From the NCBI GenBank assembly GCA_023418255.1, contig JAEZZZ010000051.1, forward strand, positions 1 through 25,632: DNA of 25,632 bases. The letters are read 5' to 3'. Shown here in pieces: positions 1 through 6,098 of the stretch. Both the position numbers and the translations under genes were made by a program. Below the pieces are notes generated by a model that saw only the letters and a program-made list of their open reading frames with translations, had not been told where the DNA came from and did no database searches. Position 1 is the stretch's first letter. Every line of letters begins with the position of its first letter. Source of the stretch: Bacteroidota bacterium (GTDB lineage Bacteria; Bacteroidota; Bacteroidia; Bacteroidales; Dysgonomonadaceae).

Positions 1-22
1 GTAAAAGGCTGTATATTTGTCC

Positions 23-99
23 TGCATAATTTGGGGGCGTTAAAATCTATTGTTTTTCTTTTAATGCCTTAAAAATAAGGATTTTCCTCAAATTATGCA
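23..99 (+). other. predicted three-way-junction RNA structure upstream of cas2
   Basis: Three helices nest almost without gaps. P1 pairs 23-37 with 85-99 (15 bp, two G-U), P2 pairs 39-45 with 59-65 (7 bp, one G-U) and P3 pairs 67-71 with 76-80 (CCTTA/TAAGG). The three wobble pairs are G-U only when the plus strand is transcribed; on the minus strand they become C-A mismatches. This suggests a plus-strand RNA. A short T run follows at 102-106. The part 61-71 reads TTAATGCCTTA, complementary with one bulge to the TAAGGATTAA part of the CRISPR repeat. It could be an untranslated leader of cas2, a terminator of an upstream gene, or chance. Fold drawn by eye. Confidence 0.4.
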
Positions 100-147
100 A
101 CTTTTTGGTGAATAATGTGGGTTAAGCATTAATTAAAACAATACGAA

Positions 148-633
148 ATGGCGAAGAAGAAAACAAAACAACCATTGAGTTTTGTTGAGAAAATGAAAAA
201 ATTCGCGCATGCGGGCATGCCTCAACCACTATCGCCAAATCGAATAACAGGCAATGTGGAAGGGTTGACCACTTTGGAAGAGCGTGTTGAATTTCTTTTT
301 AATATTGTTAAACAACCCCAAAGACCGGCACATTATATGTTGTTTTTTGTAATGTATGATATCGAAAGCACCAAAGTGCGCAACCAAATCGTAAAATACT
401 TGCTGAAAAATGGATGTACACGCGTGCAAAAATCGATTTTTTTGGCAGACCTGCCAGTTGACAAATATGAAGCTATTCGCGGCGACCTAACCGAAGTGCA
501 ACAATGCTACGAAAACAATGACAGCATTCTCATTGTACCCATATCTACCGATTATTTGCAGTCAATGAAAATAATTGGTAAAACAATAGATGTAGACTTG
601 ATAATGAAAACACGTAATACGCTGTTTTTTTAA
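148..633 (+). CDS. cas2: CRISPR-associated Cas2 with N-terminal extension
   Basis: Cas2 forms the Cas1-Cas2 complex that integrates new spacers. The Cas2 ferredoxin-like domain is recognisable from about residue 63: a first strand ending in MYDIE (Asp71, the conserved metal-site position), the helix with RNQIVKYL, then RVQKSIFLADLP and a DSILIVPIS strand. Usual Cas2 proteins have about 85-100 residues; this one has 161, because residues 1-62 form an extra basic and partly helical segment (KKKTK start, TTLEERVEFLFNIVK). The long start is kept because the frame is open and in good codon usage; an internal Met64 would give a classical-length protein. The CRISPR array starts 146 bases after the stop, on the same strand. 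Other cas genes are presumably left of the window. Subtype is not certain. Confidence 0.88.
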   Translation: MAKKKTKQPLSFVEKMKKFAHAGMPQPLSPNRITGNVEGLTTLEERVEFLFNIVKQPQRPAHYMLFFVMYDIESTKVRNQIVKYLLKNGCTRVQKSIFLADLPVDKYEAIRGDLTEVQQCYENNDSILIVPISTDYLQSMKIIGKTIDVDLIMKTRNTLFF

Positions 634-649
634 ATTCATAAAAGAGCTC

Positions 650-680
650 TTTGATATATTGAAAATTTTCGCTACCTTTG
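650..680 (+). promoter_or_regulatory. CRISPR leader promoter (Bacteroidetes type)
   Basis: TTTG at 650-653 and TACCTTTG at 673-680 are separated by 19 bases, which matches the Bacteroidetes -33/-7 consensus. The same spacing is seen before the tRNA gene in this window. Transcription would begin near 687 and enter the first repeat at 780, so this is the likely source of the pre-crRNA. Confidence 0.65.
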
Positions 681-779
681 CACTCGCAAAAATCGGCACT
701 TATTTTGCATCATTTTTTGCTAAAAAAGAAGTGATAAGTATGATATGTTGCTGAAATACAAGAATAAAAACAAACTGCT

Positions 780-1039
780 CTCATAAATCATTTTCCATTG
801 AAATAAGGATTAAGACCCCCTCAGCCTGAGAAGGTTGAGTCAGTCTCATCACTCCTCATAAATCATTTTCCATTGAAATAAGGATTAAGACATCGTGTAT
901 CTCACGTGAGATTGATTTTATAATGAATCTCATAAATCATTTTCCATTGAAATAAGGATTAAGACAATATGGGCATTGCATTTCTTTTGATACTGTTTTT
1001 CACTCCCCAATCATTTTCCACTGAAATAAGGATTTAGGC
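780..1039 (+). CRISPR. short CRISPR array, 4 repeats of 37 bp and 3 spacers
   Basis: Repeats lie at 780-816, 855-891, 929-965 and 1003-1039. The first three are identical; the fourth has several changes at both ends, as expected of the trailer end. Spacers are 817-854 (38), 892-928 (37) and 966-1002 (37). Three clues agree on plus-strand transcription: the degenerate repeat is on the right, a promoter lies at 650-680, and the repeat ends in ATTAAGAC, which has the form of the 8-nt 5' handle left by Cas6-type cleavage in type I and III systems. The reverse complement starts GTCTTAATCCTTATTT, which resembles repeats linked to type III systems; this subtype call is an inference. The repeat has little internal palindromy. 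Confidence 0.95.
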
Positions 1040-1140
1040 ACATGTATAAATATACTTGTATTCTTAGATGTTTTTTTAATCACAATTTTTATACAACGTT
1101 GTCAAAAAAAGATGAGTTTTTCGTGAATCGATTAAAACAA

Positions 1141-1176
1141 AAAAAGAGATAACACAGATGAGTGTCGTCTCTTTTT
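1141..1176. terminator. bidirectional terminator between CRISPR array and galE
   Basis: AAAAAGAGA (1141-1149) pairs with TCTCTTTTT (1168-1176), and ACAC (1152-1155) pairs with GTGT (1162-1165) around a six-base loop. T runs follow on both strands. It would end galE transcription from the right and array transcription from the left. Confidence 0.75.
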
Positions 1177-1199
1177 GGTGCTATATTTTCAGGAAAATT

Positions 1200-2234
1200 C
1201 TACATAATCCCTTTTTCGCGTAGATGTTGTTGCCACTTCCAAGCAGAAGCCATCGTGTCCTCAACAGTTTCTTTGGCTTTCCAGCCTAGTTCGTTGTTTG
1301 CTTTGTCGGGTTGTGCCCAAATCTGTTCAATATCTCCTTCGCGACGACCAACAATTTTGTAATTCAGTGGTTTTCCGGAAACTTTTTCGAAAATATTCAC
1401 CAATTCGAGTACTGATAATCCGGTTCCTGTGCCAATATTAAATATCTCCACCGCTTTGTCGGACTTGTTTTTCAACATTCGTTCAATGGCTACAACGTGA
1501 GCTTTTGCCAAATCTACGACGTTGATAAAGTCTCGAATGCAGGAGCCATCGGGAGTATTATAGTCATCACCAAATATACTTAGTTGCTTTCTTATGCCGA
1601 TACCGGTTTGAGTGATGTAGGGAACCAAATTTTGTGGTACGCCTAATGGCAATTCGCCAATTTCTGCTGATGGATGTGCTCCGATAGGATTGAAATATCG
1701 AAGAATGATGCTTTTGATGGGTGCGCCTGAATGTACAAAATCACGAATAATTTCTTCGTTGATTTGTTTTGTGTTTCCATAGGGTGATGTGGCCGGTTTA
1801 ATTGGTGCATTCTCATCGATAGGATTGTGATCCGGTTCACCATATACAGTACAGGAGGAAGAAAAAACAATTCCTTTGACATTATATTTTGGCATCAATT
1901 CCAAAAGGTTGATAAGCGAAACAAGATTGTTGCGATAATACATCAATGGCTTTTGCACCGATTCACCTACTGCTTTGCTTGCCGCAAAATGAATTATTCC
2001 TTCAATGTTGGAGTACTTCTCAAACACCGCTTTCAATGCAGAAAAATCGATGCAATCTACTTTTTCAAATGCGGGGCGCACATCGGTTATTCGAGTTATT
2101 CCCTCAATAACATCAGCATTAGAGTTGGATAAGTTATCGATAATGATTACTTCATATCCTGCTTGTTGAAGTTCAACTACAGTATGAGACCCAATGTATC
2201 CCGTTCCACCGGTTACTAGAATTTTTTTTGCCAT
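1200..2234 (-). CDS. galE: UDP-glucose 4-epimerase
   Basis: Interconverts UDP-glucose and UDP-galactose in the cytoplasm, feeding the Leloir pathway and surface glycan synthesis. It belongs to the extended short-chain dehydrogenase/reductase family. Visible motifs are the NAD-binding GGTGYIGS at residues 9-16, the IIDNLSNS segment that follows strand 2, FAASKAVGES near 83-92, the catalytic SSSCTVYG (Ser127 position) and the YxxxK pair Tyr152/Lys156, then RYFNPIGAHP near 179. At 344 residues the length is normal for the family. The start at 2234 places MAKKILVTGG directly before the Rossmann motif, as is usual. The gene has its own promoter candidate and terminator and is separated from folC by 116 bases, so it is probably a single transcription unit. 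Confidence 0.96.
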   Translation of the reverse strand: MAKKILVTGGTGYIGSHTVVELQQAGYEVIIIDNLSNSNADVIEGITRITDVRPAFEKVDCIDFSALKAVFEKYSNIEGIIHFAASKAVGESVQKPLMYYRNNLVSLINLLELMPKYNVKGIVFSSSCTVYGEPDHNPIDENAPIKPATSPYGNTKQINEEIIRDFVHSGAPIKSIILRYFNPIGAHPSAEIGELPLGVPQNLVPYITQTGIGIRKQLSIFGDDYNTPDGSCIRDFINVVDLAKAHVVAIERMLKNKSDKAVEIFNIGTGTGLSVLELVNIFEKVSGKPLNYKIVGRREGDIEQIWAQPDKANNELGWKAKETVEDTMASAWKWQQHLREKGIM

Positions 2235-2267
2235 AATTTTATAGTTTAATTAGATGAGATATATTCG

Positions 2268-2275
2268 CAAAGTTA
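2268..2275 (-). promoter_or_regulatory. galE promoter -7 box
   Basis: Read on the minus strand this is TAACTTTG, a match to TAnnTTTG, 33 bases before the galE start. No clear TTTG is seen at -33, so the call rests on the -7 box alone. Confidence 0.45.
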
Positions 2276-2350
2276 ATAAAAAACATATACTTTTTGGACA
2301 TAATTTGCAGCTAATTTATACGCAATTTTATAGTGGATATTATTATATTG

Positions 2351-3658
2351 TCAAGTCAGTTTTTTTTGATTGTCAAAAGCAATGAGTGCATCGGCAACGA
2401 TAAAGTTGCTGCCACCAATGAAAATTAGATCGTTTGTCTTGGCATTTTTTTGTGCCGCGGTCAGTGCATCGGCAACACTCGGATATGCGTTGCCGTTGAG
2501 GGAGATAGAAAGAGCCTTTTGTTTTAGCAGATGTTCATTTTGTGAGCGCTCTACCGAGGCACGGGCGAAGTAATATGTTGCATCCTTGGGAAGCAATGAT
2601 AAGATTGAAAGCGGCTCTTTTTCGTTTGTCATTCCCCAAACGATATGTAGGTGATTAAACTTCTCATTTTTCAATTGTTTTGCTACATATCGAATGCCAT
2701 GGGCATTATGTGCCGTGTCGCAGACAATACGAGGTCTCTCCGAAAGCTGCTGCCAGCGTCCTTGCAGTCCCGTCAATTCCACTACATTAGCAAAGCCGCC
2801 ATGCACCGCTACATCCGAAATTGAATATCCTTTTGTTCGTAAAACTTTTATTGCCGTCAATACTGTTTTAATATTTCTTTGTTGAGCAAAGCCACCAAGC
2901 GAGCAAATAAGATTTGGATATTCTTTAGCTGATATTTTCCAATTTCCACTATCAGTAAGAGTCGTTGTGATGTTTACCATTTCTGTTTCGGCAAAATAGA
3001 GTGGCGCGTTCATATCATGAGCCTTTTCTGTAAATACTTTTCTCACATCTTCATCTTCAATTTCTCCGATAATAACAGGTGTCTCTTGTTTGATAATACC
3101 CGCTTTTTCCATGGCAATTTTTGAGGTTGTATCGCCCAAAAACTGAGTGTGATCCATGCCGATATTTGTGATAATGGAAACATCCGGCGTTATGATGTTT
3201 GTGCTGTCTAAGCGTCCACCCATGCCAACCTCTATAATGGCGACATCAATGTTTTGTTTAGCGAAATAGACAAACGCCATTTCCATCGTTAGTTCAAAAA
3301 AAGAGGGTTGAATCGCCTCATATTCTGAGCGATGCCTTTCTACGAAGTCTATAACGAATGATTTCTCGATCATTCTTCCGTTTACTCGAATACGCTCTCT
3401 AAAGTCCGCTAGATGAGGCGATGTATACAGTCCTGTTTTATATCCAGCCTGTTGTAAAATAGCTGCCAGCAAGTGCGATGTAGACCCTTTTCCGTTGGTG
3501 CCGCCAACATGAATTGTACGGTATTTACGATGTGGCTTGCCAAAATAAGCGTCGAGCCTCAGGCTATTGTCCAAGCCCGGTTTATATGCAGATGCACCCA
3601 CTTTTTGAAATGCCGGAGTCTGTTTATAAAGATATTCGAGAGTTTCTTCGTACGTCAT
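2351..3658 (-). CDS. folC: folylpolyglutamate synthase / dihydrofolate synthase
   Basis: Adds glutamate to dihydropteroate and to folates using ATP, in the cytoplasm (Mur ligase superfamily). Seen with the chosen start: the N-terminal YEETLEYLYKQTPAFQ typical of FolC, the P-loop GGTNGKGS at about residues 52-59, the EVGMGGRLDSTN motif, NIGMDHTQFLG, and the C-terminal domain with DTAHNAHG. Length is 435 residues, normal for the family. A longer frame begins at a TTG at 3694, but that codon sits inside a TATCTTTG promoter box at 3692-3699, so it would not be in the transcript; the ATG at 3658 also matches where FolC proteins usually begin. It is transcribed toward galE and away from the tlpA operon. 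Confidence 0.95.
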   Translation of the reverse strand: MTYEETLEYLYKQTPAFQKVGASAYKPGLDNSLRLDAYFGKPHRKYRTIHVGGTNGKGSTSHLLAAILQQAGYKTGLYTSPHLADFRERIRVNGRMIEKSFVIDFVERHRSEYEAIQPSFFELTMEMAFVYFAKQNIDVAIIEVGMGGRLDSTNIITPDVSIITNIGMDHTQFLGDTTSKIAMEKAGIIKQETPVIIGEIEDEDVRKVFTEKAHDMNAPLYFAETEMVNITTTLTDSGNWKISAKEYPNLICSLGGFAQQRNIKTVLTAIKVLRTKGYSISDVAVHGGFANVVELTGLQGRWQQLSERPRIVCDTAHNAHGIRYVAKQLKNEKFNHLHIVWGMTNEKEPLSILSLLPKDATYYFARASVERSQNEHLLKQKALSISLNGNAYPSVADALTAAQKNAKTNDLIFIGGSNFIVADALIAFDNQKKLT

Positions 3659-3691
3659 TTTTGCTTGTAAAAATGATTGTTTCAACTGCTG

Positions 3692-3699
3692 CAAAGATA
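3692..3699 (-). promoter_or_regulatory. folC promoter -7 box
   Basis: On the minus strand the bases read TATCTTTG, a full match to TAnnTTTG. Initiation would fall near 3685, about 27 bases before the folC ATG. A weak TTTCG lies about 21 bases further upstream. Confidence 0.5.
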
Positions 3700-3857
3700 A
3701 AGTTTTTATTTATCACATACCGAAATAAGCAGTTAAAAATATCTCTTTTTTATTGAAATTAAAATTGGAATCGATTCTTTATTTTAAGTCATATTATATT
3801 TTGAAAAAAGATAATTATGCATGAAGGCGCATTTTTTCAAAATAAACAAAAGAACCA

Positions 3858-3888
3858 TTGGCGGATAAACATAAAAAATATACCTTTG
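3858..3888 (+). promoter_or_regulatory. promoter of the tlpA-DUF4870-ftsE operon
   Basis: TTG at 3858-3860 and TACCTTTG at 3881-3888 are 20 bases apart. The expected start is near 3895, leaving a leader of about 20 bases before the ATG at 3915. This supports the lipoprotein start at 3915 over the later GTG at 3962. Confidence 0.65.
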
Positions 3889-3914
3889 TGTTAATAAAAA
3901 ATCGATTTTTGAAT

Positions 3915-4513
3915 ATGAGGAAAATATATTTCTATCTACTTATTTTTGTTTTGATTGTATCGTGCAACTCTTCGTCAAAAAAAACCATCCCAATTCGTCT
4001 GATTCAGCGAATGAGGTAGCCGATTCGATAAAACACAGCCTGACGGATGGTCATCAATTCCTTGTAAAAGTGGGTGATATCGCGCCCGATTTTGAAATGG
4101 AGTTCCCAGACGGCAAGAAAGTGCGTTTATCTTCCTTGCGCGGCAAAGTGGTCATGTTGCAATTTACGGCAAGTTGGTGTGGTGTCTGTCGCAAAGAGAT
4201 GCCACATATTGAGCGACAAATTTGGCAAAAACATAAAGACAACGCGGAATTTGCCTTATATGGCGTGGCAAGAGAAGAGTCAGCGGAAAAAATTGCGGAG
4301 ATGCGCGAGGCGACCGGTGTGACCTACCCAATCGGCATGGATCCCCATGCTGATATATTTGGACTCTATGCCGAAAAGAAATCAGGAATTACCCGCAATG
4401 TCATTATTGACAGAGAGGGTAAAATTGTGATGCTCACGCGACTTTTCGACCAAGAGGAGTTTAACAGGATGGTAAAATTGATAGATGAATTGATTGCAAA
4501 TTATCCAAAATAA
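3915..4513 (+). CDS. TlpA-like thiol-disulfide lipoprotein, split by a -1 frameshift
   Basis: A thioredoxin-fold oxidoreductase of the TlpA/ResA type, expected to act in the periplasm anchored by lipid. The frame from ATG 3915 encodes a lipoprotein signal peptide ending in the lipobox IVSC (Cys codon 3963-3965) followed by NSSSKK, then stops at 4017-4019. The thioredoxin domain lies in the -1 frame: GDIAPDFEM, the redox site SWCGVCRKEM, and a cis-Pro region GVTYPIGMD, ending at 4513. The frames meet at eight A's (3977-3984). One extra A, or a -1 slip on A AAA AAA, joins them into a 199-residue lipoprotein of normal layout. The second frame alone could start at GTG 3962 but would lack any export signal. 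The cause may be a mutation, slippage or a sequencing error. Confidence 0.8.
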
Positions 4514-4519
4514 AAAATT

Positions 4520-4987
4520 ATGAAATACGAAGATCTGAAAATGCTGGACGAGCTAAGAACAAAGGGTAGCATTACCGAAGAAGAATACCAGCGCGAAAAG
4601 AGTAAAATATTGAATCAGCAAGATAATGTATTCGGCAAGGCAAACGCAAAGCCCCTCTTTGGCATGCAAGAAAATACCTATTTGATGCTAATGCACTTAT
4701 CACAATTTAGTGGGCTGATTTTACCACTATTGGGTTTTGTTGCACCTATTTTGATGTGGATATTAAATAAGAAGAACAATCCGAACGTGGATTTGCATGG
4801 AAAAAATATTGCTAATTTCATGATTAGTTATTTCCTCTATTGTGTTATTTTGGCAATAACAATTATTGGTATACCGTTACTTTTAATCGTCGGAGTTTTA
4901 TATATCATATTTGTGATTATTGGAGCTCTGCGTGCCAACAATGGCATTTATTGGAAATATCCCATGACGATTCAATTTATAAAATAA
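4520..4987 (+). CDS. SHOCT-like plus DUF4870 membrane protein
   Basis: The function is unknown. Residues 4-32 form a short helical pair (LDELRTKGSITEEEYQREK) of the SHOCT type, which is usually found at the C-terminus of other proteins but here leads. Residues 50-155 match the DUF4870 pattern: MHLSQFSGLILPLLGF with a membrane helix, a short loop with NNPNVDLHGKNIANF, then two close hydrophobic helices (about 97-137) rich in Ile and Leu, and a C-terminal end with WKYPMTIQFIK. It is probably an inner-membrane protein. The start is 6 bases after the tlpA stop and its stop overlaps the next start (TAATG), so the three genes are likely co-transcribed. Confidence 0.8.
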   Translation: MKYEDLKMLDELRTKGSITEEEYQREKSKILNQQDNVFGKANAKPLFGMQENTYLMLMHLSQFSGLILPLLGFVAPILMWILNKKNNPNVDLHGKNIANFMISYFLYCVILAITIIGIPLLLIVGVLYIIFVIIGALRANNGIYWKYPMTIQFIK

Positions 4988-5682
4988 TGAGTGAAGATTC
5001 TATACTGATTCATTATGCTGATGTTCGTCTCAATCGAGATGAAAACACCATCTTACGCGATGTGAATTTGCAAGTGAAACGCGGAGAATTTGTATATATC
5101 ATCGGCAAAGTAGGAACCGGAAAAAGCACGCTGCTAAAAAGCATTTACGCCGAATTACCTATTGAAGAAGGCAAAGCGCGGGTGTTTGATTATGATTTGA
5201 CAAAAATTCGCCGAAAAAATATCCCCTATCTTCGCCGTAAGATAGGCATTGTCTTTCAGGATTTTCAACTATTGACCGACCGTAACGTTGAACAAAACTT
5301 GGCGTTCGTACTTCGAGCTACCGGATGGAAAAATAAATTGATGATAAAAGATCGTGTTCGAGAAGTTCTTATTCAGGTTGGCATGCAAAACAAAACCTAC
5401 AAGATGCCTCACGAACTTTCGGGAGGAGAACAGCAACGCGTCGTTATCGCAAGAGCTTTGCTCAATTCGCCACTACTCATTCTTGCCGACGAGCCTACAG
5501 GTAATCTCGACCCCGAAACAGGGAGTCAAATTGTGGCGTTGTTGCATTCGATATCTGAAAAAGGAACAGCTGTTATTATGTCCACACACAACTATTCTAT
5601 TGTGCAAACATTTCCCGGACGCATCGTACGTTGCCAAAATATGAATCTGGTAGATGTGTATGAGCATTTGGCAGGTGAATAG
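4987..5682 (+). CDS. ftsE: FtsE-like ABC transporter ATP-binding protein
   Basis: An ABC ATPase of 231 residues, closest by eye to FtsE, which works with the membrane protein FtsX in divisome and peptidoglycan hydrolase control. Motifs: Walker A GKVGTGKST (40-48), Q-loop VFQDFQLL (Gln91), signature LSGGEQQR (144-151), Walker B LLILADEPTGNLD (163-175) and H-loop STHN (His201). The start at 4987 overlaps the DUF4870 stop by one base; an earlier in-frame ATG at 4840 lies inside that gene and is not used in this model. No ftsX-like permease is beside it in the window, so the FtsE name is family-level; a LolD/MacB-type ATPase is the alternative. Confidence 0.85.
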   Translation: MSEDSILIHYADVRLNRDENTILRDVNLQVKRGEFVYIIGKVGTGKSTLLKSIYAELPIEEGKARVFDYDLTKIRRKNIPYLRRKIGIVFQDFQLLTDRNVEQNLAFVLRATGWKNKLMIKDRVREVLIQVGMQNKTYKMPHELSGGEQQRVVIARALLNSPLLILADEPTGNLDPETGSQIVALLHSISEKGTAVIMSTHNYSIVQTFPGRIVRCQNMNLVDVYEHLAGE

Positions 5683-6098
5683 ATCTGTCTGTAGCTAAAA
5701 CGCGTTGATTTTCTGGTGGCTGCTTTTTTATCGTTCAACTTAAACTGTTTAAAAAAAACATTAGAACCAACTTTTTAACAGACTCGGAAGTGAATAAGAT
5801 GACATGCCTTAAATTTAGTGTCAACTTATATCAACTCAGCACACTTGATATTGACCTCTGAACACCGAATGCTTCAATTTTATAAGTTTTTTTGTGTCTA
5901 TGTGGTTTTAACAGAAAAATCATGTACCTTTGCCTTTTGTTTTATTAGAATGGAGGCGTGGTCAATGATTTTGTTTGGTTATGAAACGACGCACATTGGT
6001 TATAGAAGCACGTTTCGGACTGCTAATAGCCTTCATTTTTTGAGAAAATCTCAAAGCAACAAGAATGAATATCAACATACTAAAAAAGAATCCTTAAC
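5683..6098. other. 416-bp intergenic region before pyrG
   Basis: No convincing gene is visible. The frame of 110 codons starting at 5818 has poor coding character and runs into pyrG out of frame. The region holds a bulged hairpin at 5820-5855 (GTCAA and TATCAA pairing with TTGATA and TTGAC around a ten-base loop) without a T tract, and a TACCTTTG promoter box at 5925-5932. The resulting pyrG leader would be about 160 bases. Confidence 0.6.
5925..5932 (+). promoter_or_regulatory. pyrG promoter -7 box
   Basis: TACCTTTG is an exact TAnnTTTG match in an AT-rich gap and is followed by a long leader to the GTG at 6099. A good -33 TTTG at the right distance is not seen. Confidence 0.5.

Noticed and set aside
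634..779. tracrRNA-like gene in the CRISPR leader
   Set aside because: No stretch complementary to the repeat was found here, and the repeat form suits Cas6-type processing.
1162..1362. Plus-strand frame over the galE 3' end
   Set aside because: Antisense shadow of galE; it begins inside the terminator hairpin.
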